64,000 nucleotides of DNA from Diospyros lotus (Eukaryota; Streptophyta; Magnoliopsida; Ericales; Ebenaceae), in assembly GCF_014633365.1 (NCBI RefSeq), contig NC_068345.1, forward strand, positions 15,012,058 to 15,076,057, read 5' to 3'. The translations under genes were made by a program, and so were the position numbers. Position 1 is the first letter of the stretch, and every line of letters begins with the position of its first letter. Below the pieces are notes generated by a model. It saw only the letters and a list, made by a program, of their open reading frames with translations, had not been told where the DNA came from and did no database searches. Of the stretch, positions 33,417-45,935 are shown in pieces.

Positions 33417-34440
33417 TAAAAATATTTTATTCTCATTATATATGCATGTATATTTGCTAAAATATTTATGTATATACATATATTTATATGTAAGCATACA
33501 TACACGTATGTAAACATTTATGCATATACGTACCATTATATATATGTACATATACCTGCATAGGTATATATAGACATACATAAATGTAAATATATTTTAC
33601 ATATGTATGTATATAAAAACATACATATGTTTGTATAATATGTACATGAATATTAAAGTGTGTATGTACATATACATATACGTATGTATAATATTTATGT
33701 ATTTACATATATATACATCCATATAGATACATACAAATATTTGCATATGTGCATATATATAATGTGTATGTATGTATACTATGTAACACATATATGCATA
33801 CATATGCATGCTTACGCACATGTATAAGATATACATGCGCATGCACACACATATATATGTGTGTATACACATATAATGCATATATGTATGCATATTTAAA
33901 TGTATATACGTGTATAACAAATATGCTTGTGTATGTATACGTATATGTATACGAATATGTATATGTTGTGAGAGTGATTAGGAGAGAAAACTTGAGAGAT
34001 TAGCCTCTCAAATCTATTATTTATAGGCTAATTACAATCAATGATGGAACTAATCATGGAATAATTACAGATCTTGACGGATAATTACAGCCTAGCTAAT
34101 TACCCTAATTAATCATCTAATCATCAGCTGATTATATATAGATTCTATACATAGAAGATTATGACATCTCATAAATCTCACATATGTATATGTATGTATA
34201 CATATGTATATATGTGTATAAATGAATATATATGGTGTTATTCAATTTGGATATTTATTAATATATATATATATGTTTGTGTGTGTGTGTGTGTACATGT
34301 ATGTATACATGAAATTATGTATATACATGTAAGCATTATATATAGGCACTTATGTTTATATAAGTATGTATATATGTGTATTTTTGTATTCATGTATAAA
34401 CAAATACATTATATACATGTGTTTATATATAAAAATACAA
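33417..34440. repeat. Long cryptic microsatellite of alternating purine-pyrimidine, ATACATATGT-type
   Basis: Nearly 800 bases, excluding the solo LTR in the middle, consist of interrupted TATG, TACA, TATA and TG steps. Examples are TGTGTGTGTGTGTG near 34279 and CACACACATATATATGTGTG near 33845. The open frames on both strands here are products of this repeat and not genes. Confidence 0.85.
33964..34182 (-). mobile_element. Probable solo LTR of a small copia-type element
   Basis: A 219-bp non-repetitive island inside the microsatellite begins TGTTGTGAGAG and ends AAATCTCACA, so on the - strand it starts TGTGAGATTT. The reverse strand has the TATA-like CCTATAAATAATAG (34028-34015) at a plausible distance. 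The end AAATCTCACA is the same as in the 150-bp LTRs at 25543 and 26945. Flanks are low complexity, so the target duplication cannot be judged. Confidence 0.5.
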
Positions 34441-34592
34441 AGGAAAGTTCTGGTCCAAATCCATCAATATCCAGATCCATGAGATCTGATCCAATTATAA
34501 ATGGATCTTGTCATTAGTTATTGGATATGGATCTAATGAATTTGGACCGAATCCGGTCTAGATCTGGTCCATGGACTGGCCTCCCCAAATAT

Positions 34593-35099
34593 CTATATTT
34601 ATTCATCTCATTCACTAACCCTATGCAATCTAAAATCAAGCATAAGTTTTATTACAAAGTTTTGAATCGTATCCATTCATCCTTTATTTGTCATTTCATG
34701 CTCAGTTCTTGAATGTAGAAAGAGATCCTGTTTCCCTTTCCTTTGCCCTGCACATTTTGCTTCAGGGAATACTTTTTGCCTCTACTCTCACCCCTTTCAC
34801 AGTCCTTTAAAAATGCCATAATCTTGTCCATCTTCTTTTTGTTAAGCATAACCTATAGAGCTTTGCAGGCACGCACCCATGTGCATACACGTGTGAATTG
34901 ATGTCTTTGCTTTATGAGTTTATAAAGCAAACAGATTGAAAACGACCATAAAGATGCTCATAGAACAAAGGACCATAGCTTTAGTGAACACATTAGCATC
35001 CATAAAAGTTTAACAGGAATTCAAGCACAGAGCTTTGGTGAAAGACATAACATGACAATAAAACAAATGTTTGGCTAATAAGTTACAAAAATCATATAC
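34593..35099. other. 3' flank or last intron of the - strand gene
   Basis: After the last defended exon (ending 35100) the - strand has an acceptor CTCTATAG at 34860-34853. It is followed by a frame, phase-compatible with that exon, of about 15 codons ending TAA near 34806. This could be the final exon, but the evidence is weak. Confidence 0.3.
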
Positions 35100-38000
35100 C
35101 TCAAGTACAGGGTCTGGATTTTTAGAAATCTGGATGCAACTGTAATGCTAGATTTTTTATTCACCATAGCCTGCAACATTAATCAATATTTTCAAAACTA
35201 GTAACACATAATATTCAAACGTTTTCAACAAAGGCAAGGAACATTAAGGAAAATCAAACTTCACCTCTTGGACACTGTCAGGAGGTAATTCAGAGGAAGA
35301 CAGTTCTGAGCTACCACCAAACCTCAATCCATCTAAATTACCCTCAAAAACAAAGAGATTCATCAATGCCATCATTGTTGATATGCAGCCCTTCACTAAG
35401 AAATCAAGGCCACTACTGAAACTTAATGAAAGCAACCCTGAAAAGTGCAAAAACATCAGCCTGGATTCCTCATGCTGTGTCAGATGAGTTTCCATTATGC
35501 CCCATAAAAACTTTTGAATTGGTAAATGGATATTGAATTGCTGAAAACAACTGATAACTCCCACCAGAAATTCATATTCCTTGCATGAAGAGAAGTCTTT
35601 CAAGGTCTTTAAACAACCTAAATTGCCATTATGCGTCAGACACCGAATAGCTTGTAACAATGAACAGCTCATTAACTTCAGTATAGCAGCAAGAAAATAA
35701 ATATCTTGTGGACTTGTATCCCCACTAACACGTAACAAACTGTTGTCAACTTCATCAGCAAAAGCTTTCAAGATTATGCAGCTTAAGATTGACATAATCT
35801 CATCCCTGGATGATACATCAAGAATATGTTTGCCTGCCTTCATGTAAGCAATAGAAGAAGTGGCAAGATCAGTCTTTGTCCTCAAGTGCATGTCATGTAA
35901 TTGGGATTGCCACGAATCATCTAGCTTGCTAATTAGATGATTAATTGTTTTTCTTGTGACTGGCTGAATGAAAGACTCAAAAGATGGCTGCCTATTTCTG
36001 TCGCGCGTACTGAAATTATTCTCACCATTTTGAAGGTGATCAATTATTTGTAAAGTAGACATATGTTTGACATACAAGATGACTGACCTTTCAAATGCTG
36101 ATAAGTAACAATTCATTAATCTAACATCTGGTTGCATACTTTCCAAACCCATGCCAAAGGTGATGGCTTCAGAAACCATGGAAACCAGATGTGCCTGGAC
36201 TAATTTTGGCGCAAGAAGCATGATAGGATTAAGAAGCAAAGCTAAAGCTGCAGACAGACCCACTTGAGGAACTCTGAAAGCGTTTTCATGCCAGCAAAAT
36301 AATCTACTGAGGAAATCTTCATATGCTTGTTCATTATAAAATGCTAAACAAAAATGAGTACAGATCACTTCTATAACAGATTCAACATCACCATGACTGG
36401 AGTCGCAGACAAATAGCTTTCTACTGGTAGAAGAATGACAATCTATTAGCTTAAAGTACTCTCTTAATTGCCTATGAACCAAAAGCTCATCTGCAAACAC
36501 CTGAAGAGAAAATTTTTGTATTATATCAGGCAAGCTGTGAACAAACGTCCAAACAAGTACTTAAGTAGAGGAAAAAAGGATGACAAATAAAATAAAGTAA
36601 ACTAGAAATAAACAAAGAAAAGATGGTGACCAAAACCACCGAATCAGAGAATTTACTTGATACGGAATTAGGATATTAAATTTTAAATTTTGATGTTACG
36701 ATTTAGGTTTTATTTGAATTTTGGAACTTAGATTTTAGATTTAAATTTAAATTTTTATTACTTACATTTATTTTGTTCGGATAATTATAGCTAGGGCAAT
36801 TATGATAGGATATTAGCTGATTTATCAAGCTTTCTTATATTTTGTTTATATTTTAGTGATTATTTATAGGTTAATATTGTTTTAATTAGGATTGGATTTT
36901 AGCCTATAAACAGTCTTATGATGTAATCAACAATTACCCTTTTTCTAATGATATTGAATACAATTGTGATTTTCCAGCCCTGAATTCTCTCTCTCTTTCT
37001 GGGTTCTTGCTGCTTCTTTTTCTCTTCTTCTTAATCTCTTCTCTCTCTCTCTTTGATTCTTTAAAATCTTTTTTAGTTGTTTTGCATCATCATTTCTCTG
37101 ATTAACTGCAACGGCCAATACGATAAAAATATGTACAATACAGTGTAGTGAATATATTATATCATGCAATGCTAATAAAAATTGTCATGCACCTTGTGCA
37201 ACACCTATATCATGTTACACATGCATCAAAACTTTCCTAAAACTGAGAAAATAATCAAAACATAAGAAAAATCAGGGTTCAACATAAAACAACTTTCATT
37301 CCTTTATGTTTTTAAGTAGTTGAAAATGGAAGGCTTAAGTAGTAGTGTCCAACTGCATGAGAATGTATCAAATTATGTATATTTACCCAACATAGGCAGA
37401 CCAATCCCCCCCCCCCCAGATGCCACCTGGCATTCTGGAAACTTCTTCAAAACCAATCCCTACATATCCATGATAACACAAAAACCTCTCACCTTCCAAG
37501 GGAGGGTTGTTAGAACATTACATAAATAGGTGAGCAAACTAGTGGATTAAACAAAATTGGCTTCTTGTCGCTTTGCCCAATTTCTCTATCTGAACTCTCT
37601 AGAGCCAGCCTCTATCTACTCTCAGAGTGACCAGTGGCATCATGGAATTCTTACACTCTGGTGAGTCACTCAACAAGGAGCAATAGCCCCCAAATAAATG
37701 AGGGAAGAGCTAAGTATGAAAACATTTTCTCACCATCCCAAGGAAAGAGTGGTGTGGGAAAAAACTGACTACTCCAAGAATAATTCACTGGTTCTCAGTT
37801 GCACACACATTCCCTCTTCATCTGAGCAAGGCAGCCTTATGCAGCTCTACACATACAGCCAAAAAGCCTTAATTTTCCACGGTCTGTTAAAAATCAATCT
37901 CTATTGCCTTATTGTGCCTTATGCATAACCAATAATCAGTAACAAGTCTATCACGTAGCACATGTAAAACTACTTCAAATGACAGAGGCAAAGACCTATA

Positions 38001-39419
38001 CAACTGAATGCTACTAACAGGTGTGTTTTGTCAAGTCCTCCTTTTGTTTAAATCTCAAAACATCTAGGTCTCATATGGGATATGGTGTTCTTTGAGCACA
38101 TGCTGCATTTATATCATGTGTCCTTCCACTAGAATACATATTCAGTTCCCACAGAATCAAGGAACAAACATTTGAAATGTTGAAATGACAGCTGCTTATG
38201 GTTCATATCTGATATTTTTTGCATCTATAAAAAACGTGATATTTCTACTAAAACTGTGTTCCCAGAAATGTATTAATTGCAAGATGGCTGAAAAGACACA
38301 TTAGCAGCATATACACTTTTTAACAAATAAACTATGGAGTAAACATATATATGTTTTATGTCACTAATGTTTTGACATTTATGGTACTATAGGTAAATAG
38401 GAACAAGAAGGTGTCCCACTAGTATACAGAGAGCAATATTATTTGGCATATTGAATCCCCCCCCCCCCCCCCCTCCCCAAAAAAAAAAAAATGGTTCTAC
38501 ATAAGTTGCAGATTCTATGACCAATAAAGAAAGCAAGGCGTCATATATAACAGTCTGAAACTGAAAGCCAAATATCAAGTGAAAATTGCATCTAATGAGC
38601 AGTGATAGTGAACATATACACACATTATCACAAATATCACATAAGCTCCAGAATACAGCTGCAAACAACATGTAAAATTCAACAACACTTGTGAATACAT
38701 ACATACAGGTGCACAAATTATCCATACAAGTGCTCTCTACAAGTTGGTTAATGTTTTACACAGTTCTGCTTCTTCATTTGTTAAGCTACTAAGAATCTGG
38801 GTAAAATACAGTAGGATGACAAGTTTGACTAGTTAATAACCTCAAGCATTGTACATAAGAAAGGAAGACAGGGATCACTTGGCTCTATAAAATGCAAGGA
38901 AGCAACAAGATCCTCCGTGAAAGAACTGGCAGAGTCAAGGTCTTTGTATGAGTACGCACAAGAAACTTTCTCAAACCCAATAGAGATTTTCTCATTTCCT
39001 ATAACTGATGTCAGTGAAGATAATTCTTCAAGTAGAGCAAGAAGAACTTGACCATTTTCCAAAAGACGATGCTGATCAAAACAGAGCAAGTTCAGAATGA
39101 CTAAACAACACCTTAATAGAAGATTCAGTTGTTCAGAAGTAGCCTCGATATGTGAACACAGGCTAGCTTCTACTAGAGCCTGGCGTGGAGTGACATCTTG
39201 TAAAGAAAACAAAAACTGTTTAAACATAACAGAGAGATTTTTGAATAATGCGTCTGAGAGACCACATATGTCTTCCAATGACACCCTGATCCCCTGCCGG
39301 CCAGTTTCAATGTCCCCAAAGGTTAAATCAACTCCAGCTCTTGAATCGCATATTGGACCACTTGCAGACCAATGAACAATCAGATAATATAAGCTCTTCA
39401 AGGCTGGCAATTTTAGTCC
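35100..39419 (-). CDS. Uncharacterised plant protein, four linked coding exons (gene incomplete)
   Basis: The exons on the - strand are 39419-38841 (193 codons), 38560-38501 (20), 36500-35265 (412) and 35170-35100 (23 codons plus 2 bases). All junctions have AG acceptors and GT donors, and all phases agree, giving about 648 residues. The acceptor at 36501 (TTTTCTCTTCAG) was chosen because it keeps phase. The product is rich in Leu, Ser and Cys and looks like helical repeats (LNLLLRCCLVILNLLCFDQ; GLSAALALLLNPIMLLAPKL). I see no signal peptide, clear transmembrane segment or catalytic motif. I do not recognise the family, and the function is unknown. The upstream part, possibly starting at 50914, and the true 3' end are not fully resolved. 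Its introns hold several retrotransposons. Confidence 0.72.
36657..37108 (+). mobile_element. LTR-like remnant in an intron of the - strand gene
   Basis: A segment starting TGATACGGAATTAGG contains a TATA-like GCCTATAAACAG (36902-36913) and then a CT-rich leader-like stretch, ending near TTAACTGCA. This is the usual layout of a retrotransposon LTR. No internal domain adjoins it and no clear target duplication was found. The frame at 36945-37169 on the other strand is only the reverse of its CT-rich part. Confidence 0.4.
37109..38500. other. Intron sequence of the - strand gene with poly-C tracts
   Basis: No exon was found. C12 (37406-37417) and C17 followed by TCCCC and about 13 A (38457-38491) are the main features. 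In the transcript of the - strand gene these are G-runs. The small + strand frame at 37698-37928 has no known motif and is probably chance. Confidence 0.45.
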
Positions 39420-40252
39420 CTGACAATAGAACAGTTAAGATTATAATCAAATGAAGTCAGAGTATCAGACTTGCCAAATACTTAAAGGACAATGCTGGAA
39501 AACAAAGTTAAGAAAGAAAAATTGACAAAAAATCTGAAAATATGACTTCATACACTTTCCATCAATTCAGAACAAAACTGTCCTATATCTCATCATGTGC
39601 CAAGTCACTAACACAAAAGGGAATAATATTTCACATTGAGAGTATAAATATTGATATAACAGATAAAATTACCCTCCCATTAATACCTTAGCCTTTTAAA
39701 TGAATTGGTGGTTAATATAATTTAACAATTTGAAAGCGCCCCCCCCCCCCCCGGCCCCCCCAAAAAATAAATAAATAAATAAAATCAAAATGCAGTTAAG
39801 GGTATCAGATTTTCCATGTGCTAAGAAGGATGACTCTTAAAATAAAGTTCGAAAAGTAAATTGATACATCAAATTTGAAAATAAAACTTAATATTCTTTC
39901 AAGGAATTCACAACAAAACCATCTTACTATTTTGTCATGTGCCACGTCAATAATGCAAAAAGGGGGGTGAAATGTTGCGTTGAGAGTATAAAATGTTAAT
40001 AGAAAAGATAAAGATATCCCTCCCTAATATAATAGCTTAAGCTGTTAGATGAATTGATGGTTAAAAATTTGACAAATTGCACGTCTCTCTCATACACACC
40101 ACTAACAGCATATTGTAAAACATATACTATTCTAGATATGATCCAAAGAATCTTGAAGAGTGGATAGAAAATAGTGTTCCATAACAAAGTCTATATGTTC
40201 AAGTGTAACTGATGCAAGTAAAATGATTGGGACCCACAATACAACTAATAAA
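39420..40252. other. Intron of the - strand gene; possible small exon near 40198-40126
   Basis: Another C-run (C14, GG, C7 at 39739-39761) is followed by an ATAAATA repeat. On the - strand, CATATAG at about 40205-40199 could be an acceptor before a short open stretch reaching GAATA|GTATAT near 40126. It does not join in phase to the exon at 39419, so I do not include it in the gene. Confidence 0.3.
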
Positions 40253-40429
40253 GTCTATGTCATGACCCAAGGGTCCATTTGTAATTTCTTTTAAAATTTT
40301 GAATGTAGGCGAGAGCCAACCGAATTGTTAGCATTACCGTTGTACCCTTAGCAAGTTGTAGCCACAAGGGTTAAGCCTAAAAAGGCTGAGTTATGAGGAT
40401 GGAAATTCATTAATGAATGAGAATTGAAT

Positions 40430-43045
40430 TGTAACGGCCCACCTCCCAGAGCCTCCCCGTGCACCAAGAGAATCCGTGAGAAGGTCATTATTTAAATGAT
40501 ATCGAACAATAACATAAACGAAACCTCCTACACAACTCTTTTAGAAACCATTTTTTATTTTTATTTTTATTTTTATTTTTTTTACATCACATGACATTGC
40601 ATAACCGTCTTTACATAATCTTTCATAACTTAAGCCCACCTAGCTTTCATAGAGTACACTCGCCCCAAAAATATAAAACATTACTCTACACAGGCACAAC
40701 GACACCCAGGACCTAGTCTCGGGAGGACTATGCACTTGCTACCCTAACTCGACGATCTGGAACCCAACTCTGCCGGACGCACCTGCGATCTCAATATATT
40801 CTTACCTGGAATGATGGAAAGCAAACGTGAGTCACAAGACTCAGCAAGCTCGTGAAAAAAAGGCTGTAGGGTACAGACAAAACTCTTCCCATAACACCCC
40901 ATGCAATTCATGCCAATGCAACATCATGTCATGCCATGCCCAATACCTGCCTTATTTTCATATGCATAAACATATAATAAACTTCACATAAACGGTCCTT
41001 GGGGCCCACATCAATCACACATTGACACTCAAGTCCCACATACAAACCTGAAATCAGCCTCTTGTAGGCTACCATACCATTTCCCTTACACGTCCATTCA
41101 TGTCATTATCAACATAATATGTTGCCGTGGGTCTCACCCCAGGGTCTTACCGTGGGCCACACTGTCGTGGGTCTCACTCCCAAGGTCTTACCGTGGACAT
41201 GCCGCCACCCATACTCATTACTTAAAACCGCACATTCTCACCATGCAGTGTAACAAATAAGAAATGCAACGGCTTTTGTAGCATAAACATGATGACAAGG
41301 CCCCCATAAACCAAGCATCAGGCTATGCTATGCCCACATAAGAATTCACACATGCGATATGCCTCTAAATGCACCGGCTCACCTAAAGAACTCAGGTTAG
41401 CTCTTAGACCAACCGGGTCATGCAGATGCTCACACATCCCATCACACACAAAGCATGTCCCCAAGTGAATGTAACTCAGTCCCTATGCAGCACACACATC
41501 ATGATATGCACACAATCAAGGCGGGAATCTGGAAGTATCAGTTCTTCTGGCCCGTCTAGCGCTTATCGTAATAGCCGATGACTAGCGCCCATACATCCAG
41601 CCATCAACTGCCACGACCCACGATCAACAGTCAGTGGTTTTGTACCCCATACCCTTAGACACACATAGACACCCAAAGACGACATTAAACTTAATCACTT
41701 AAGCTTATCATTTTGCACACTTAACCCATGTCAACATAGACTCCATTATGACATTCGCGTTCTCATCCCATTAAGCCATCTCCACATTCATAATAAATTA
41801 TTAATATAACCACATTAAACCATAATCAACTCTTCTAAGAATCTAGCCCAACGGGTACGGCATCATTCCCAAAGAAAGCAGAGCGACACAAAGCTCCGTA
41901 ACAGTCAAAATGAACGACAACAAGATATCATTGCTTAACTCATTCCATTAACAATAACCTCATTAATAAAATATAAATCATAGGGTGGTTGCTACGCAGA
42001 TTATTATTATTAATACATGAAATCGAGTCACGGTGAGGGAGAGAATAAAATACGAAAAATGACGGAGACTTTCATAGGAAATAAAGAACACGAGAAAAGG
42101 GTTAGGAGCTTGCCTGAAAACGATTGATTCCTGCCTCTTTTGTGCTCCCGATGCGAAGTAAAACATTTTGCTGCGTTTAATAGAACCATGACTTAAATTA
42201 ATTAAATCTAACCGCTTAAAATTTATAATTTAAACATATAACGCTTCTACCAATTTTTACCCACGTACCTAATCACTTTCCACGCCGAAATAATTCCAAA
42301 ACCTCTTTATTTTTCATATATTTTTCCTTCTTCTTTTTCTTTTTTTTTTCTTTATTTTCTTTCCTTTTCTTTTCTTTCTTTCCTTCTCTTCTTCTTCTTC
42401 TTCTTCCTCGCGCACAACTACCCCCGACCACTGGCCAACCCAGCCCCTGCCGGCCACCCTCGCTGCCGGCTCCTCCACCGACGACCGCGCCATCGCCGTC
42501 TACCGCTGCTCCTCCCTACTTCAACGTTGGCCATGGCCGTCGCACCCGCACCAGCATGCGGCCGCCTCTGCAACCGGCCGCCCCAGCCATCTCCCAGCTC
42601 CCCCTCTCGATCTCCTTCTCTCCCCCTCGGCCAACACCACTCTCAACTCTCTCTCAATCTCTCAACTCACCTGCTCCCACGAGCTCTCTCTCTCTCTCTC
42701 CATCTTTGTTCCTTCTCTGCTTTCTACAAAAATGGCTCCCTGTAGCATGCTTGGGGGCCACGCACCTAACATATATATATATATATTTATATATTAGTTC
42801 ACTAATTTAAGTTAAGTTAATTTAATTTACACATTTATTATTATTATTATTAGCATTATCCCTATTATTGTTATTATTATTATTATCTCTTTTATTAGCA
42901 TTATTTTTACCATTATTATGATTTCTATTATTATTGGTATTATCTTTACTATTATTTGGTTACCTTAAATCCTCAAATATTCAATACAAACCTCAAATAC
43001 CGGAATTTAATAATTATTATAGTCTCCAAATTTCGGGATGCTACA
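40430..43045 (-). mobile_element. Solo LTR of a large-LTR Ty3/gypsy element, inserted in another LTR
   Basis: The 2616-bp segment runs TGTAACGGCCC...GGGATGCTACA, flanked by the duplication TGAAT (40425-40429 and 43046-43050). The intact 3' LTR of the host element reads straight through this site (near 48777), confirming a clean insertion. On the - strand it starts TGTAGCATCCC and ends GGGCCGTTACA, like the LTRs at 10847 and 61821. It shares GACTCAGCAAG (40840-40850) in inverse orientation with the 10847 LTR. A GC-rich segment (42405-42740) gives proline-rich open frames, which are not genes. Confidence 0.88.
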
Positions 43046-43084
43046 TGAATTCTTTCCCTCTCAAATTCTCTCTCTTTCCCTCCA

Positions 43085-43119
<35 letters not shown>

Positions 43120-43344
43120 CTTTCTTCTCCCTTTCTCTTTTCTCTCTTCTTAATGTCAACGAGCTCAAGTCACACTCCTGATACTTGACAATTTGATATC
43201 AGAGCCGGTCATCCTCGACTGTGATCCAGCGATAATAGAATGGAATTGGGTGGAATCACGGTTCAAACAAAGTCAGGAAATACGACATAGGGCACTAGAT
43301 TGAAGCAGTTGGAGAATCGGATGGAGGCGATGGATTATTTTGGA

Positions 43345-44113
43345 TAGTGTTCTAAAATGTGACCTAGGCGGGTGCCTAGGCACTACCGAGGCGTTTGGCG
43401 ACCCTTGGCTGCCGTGATTTCCTGCAAATCGGCACCCCTAGGCGCCAGGCCCGATTAATCAGCCCAATCGACGCCTCAGCGGCACCTAGCCGCTGGGGGC
43501 GGACACCCGTTTGGATTTCCCCTTTCGCTTTTATATCCTCTCGTCGATTTCTCTCTCTTGTCGCCGTCGCCGCCAATCGTCTCATCGCTTTCTCTTTCTC
43601 GTCGTCGTCACCAATTGTCCTTCTCAGCCACGTCCTCGGCTCTCGTCACCGTCCGTCCATCCATCGCCCCCATTGGTCGTCGTCTGTTACTGTCCATCTC
43701 CTCCGTCGTTGTGTCTGTGTGTGTATATATATATATAAAACAATATTAACATATATATTGTATTAATATGTTTTTTTAATTACTTTTAACATATACGTAC
43801 ATATATATAACAATAATTTATAATTAAATAAAAGTAAAAATGAGTATTTGATGCATTTTTTTGTATTATTCAATAACATATCTATTTTTGTCTTTTTATC
43901 ACATTCTAATAGATTATCAGCTTTTTTTTATCATTTTTGCAGCTCTTCTCAAGAAGCATCAATTTTTGCAACTCTTCTCACTTGTCTTTCCAACTTATAG
44001 CAAAAAATTAAAAAAAAAAAAAAAACAATAATTTTCCAAGGCCCCACCTAGGCGGCCTAGGTGTTAAGCCCTAGTTTGGCGCCCGATTAGCGTCTAGCGT
44101 GTTTTATAACACT
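43345..44113. mobile_element. Non-autonomous TIR element inside gag
   Basis: Ends are AGTGTTCTAAAA (43346-43357) and TTTTATAACACT (44102-44113), inverted with one mismatch. Inside each end lies CCTAGGCGG-like sequence, also inverted. The gag frame can be followed on both sides: MEAMDYFG before and EFGLTQTQE after. The flanking 9-mers TATTTTGGA (43336-43344) and GAGTTTGGA (44114-44122) match at seven positions and could be a worn target duplication. Family uncertain. Confidence 0.6.
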
Positions 44114-44377
44114 GAGTTTGGACTCACTCAAACTCAGGAAGTGGTGACACAGAGTAGGGAGGAAATGCGGACAATTTGTGAGGAGCTATGAGAGGATATG
44201 GTAGCTTCCTGAGATGGAGTTTTGAGGGAATTAGCAAGGCAAAGGGAGTCTATGGATCAATGGATCAATGGATCAACAATGTGATCAGCATGCCATCCAC
44301 GCTCCCACAATTCCGATTACCATCGGAATTCCCTCCCCAATCAGCTTCGGAGACAGGGATGTCTAGCCTGAGCATTT

Positions 44378-45215
44378 TTGCCAAGGCCTCAAGGAGCATC
44401 GAAGGCCAGTAATTCACAATTCGAGGAGGCTAGTGACCAAGTAAGAGAGTTGAATTCTCCTAGATCTAGCCAAGGACCCATGTCGAGGCTAGAGATACCT
44501 CTCTTTGAAGGATCCAAACCACAATGGTGGATCCATAGGTGCGAGAGGTATTTCCAATACTATCACATCCCTAAGAACCAAAGGATCACCCAAGCTACAA
44601 CATATTTGAATGATGTGGCTGATTGCTGGTACTAAGGATGGTCCAGATCTAGGGGAAAACTGGATTGATTTTGCAGAAGAATTGTGTCCGATTTAGGGAA
44701 AGGAATATGGCCGACGTTATTGAGGAGTTTAACAAACTTAAACAAGAGGGAACGGTTACTGAGTACCAGGAGAAGTTTGAGGAGTTGGGGGCACTGATGT
44801 GGAGTCCTCAACCCACTCTTACAGACCAATATTTAGTTTCGAGTTTCATCAGTGGTCTTAAGGACGAATTAAGGTCCACGGTGAAAATGATGGTGTTGGT
44901 CACGGTGAGGGAGATGGCAGAGAAGGTGATCTAATGCAATAGCCAACAGGAATACCAAGATGGAGCAGAGGAGGTTGATGGGGTTATGTTATAGGTGTGG
45001 TGAAAAATATAGCCAGAGGCATCAATGCAGGAGGCACCTACTCAACATGTAAATGGAGGATGAGAAAGAGGAAGAATTGGAGGATAATGAAGAGGAGGAA
45101 GAGGAAAAAAAGGGTGAGCAAGCAGAAGAAGCACTCGAAGAGGAGCAGGGCTAAGAAGGGGGAGAAATCTCCTTTCATGAACTCAAGGAAGGCCCTACGA
45201 GCAAGATCATTAAAG
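44378..45215 (+). pseudogene. Gag and zinc-knuckle region of the intronic Ty3/gypsy element
   Basis: 44378-44635 has the capsid words RLEIPLFEGSKPQWWIHRCE and QRITQATTYLNDVADCWY. 44665-44934 has EFNKLKQEGTVTEYQEKFEE and VSSFISGLKDELRSTV. Around 44990 a frame contains CYRCGEKYSQRHQC, the zinc-knuckle variant with CX2CX7HXC spacing also seen in the element at 14014. Stops and frameshifts separate these pieces. Confidence 0.8.
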
Positions 45216-45244
45216 TAAGAGGGCAGATAGGGAAGAGGAAGCTC

Positions 45245-45742
45245 ATGGTGCTTATTGACAGTAGAAGCACCCATAGCCTCCTAAATAAGGCAACAACCAC
45301 TGAATTAAAGTGCAGAATGACTCACACTACACCCTTATCAGTAATGGTGGCCAACGGGTATAAAATGTACAGTCACTATAAGTGTGTGGACTTTAAGCGA
45401 ATGATGCAGGGCTATGAATTCAGGGCTGACTTGAGGGTCCTAGAACTTGGGGACTACGATATAGTGCTTGGGGTAGACTAGATGAGAACAGTCAGCTCAT
45501 TGACATTTGATTTCAACAAGCTGGAAGTGACAGTGGAGATGGAAGGAAGAAAATTAACATTGATGGACAGCTTGGAGCAGGGGGAATGTAGGTTGATTAA
45601 GGGGAGTCGATTGCAGAAGCTATTGAAAAACAAAAGGGGGCATATCACACAACTGTATTTGATCCATGTTGTGGGAAGGGAGGAATCAACACTGGAGAAG
45701 GAGGCTGAAACAGAGAAGGAAGCTAACCCTTGTCTTTTTTAA
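45245..45742 (+). pseudogene. Protease region with altered active site
   Basis: The frame reads VLIDSRSTHSLL where the related element at 19597-20475 has VLIDSGSTHSFL, so the Gly of the essential DSG triad is Arg. The second block IVLGVD is followed by a TAG (45479-45481) in place of the Trp codon, then the frame reopens. The protease is therefore dead twice over. Confidence 0.82.
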
Positions 45743-45935
45743 GTAAATACATTAGATAGCTTGCACTTACTACTGGAAGAGTTTAAGGACTTATTCATTG
45801 AGCCTAATACACTACCCCCCACAAGACCTTTGGACCATGTTATACCCCTTAAACCTCAAACCACACTTGTAAACCTATGAGCCTACCGTTTATTCACCTA
45901 CTCAGAAGACAGAAATTGAGAAACAAATCTCTACC

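Larger units (their letters stand above)
33284..34583. mobile_element. TIR element (hAT- or Mutator-like) filled with simple sequence
   Basis: A perfect 9-bp duplication CCCAAATAT (33275-33283 and 34584-34592) brackets 1300 bp. The left end has GCCTGTCAATGGACCAGATC from 33287. The reverse complement of the right end has GCCAGTCCATGGACCAGATC from 34580, two mismatches in 20. A 9-bp duplication suggests Mutator, while GCCTGTCAA-type ends resemble plant hAT MITEs, whose duplications are 8 bp. No transposase is present. The interior is TA/TG-rich repeat plus a solo LTR. Confidence 0.8.

Noticed and set aside
33597..34517. Several open frames of 80-118 codons on both strands
   Set aside because: They are translations of a TA/TG microsatellite, rich in Tyr, Met, Cys and Ile with no domain, and occur on both strands of the same DNA.
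36945..37169. Arg/Glu-rich - strand frame with coiled-coil look
   Set aside because: It is the reverse of a CT-rich leader in an LTR-like remnant. The charged repeats come from composition.
42527..42810. Proline/serine-rich frames
   Set aside because: They lie in the GC-rich and CT-rich part of a solo LTR bounded by TGAAT duplications and show no gene structure.
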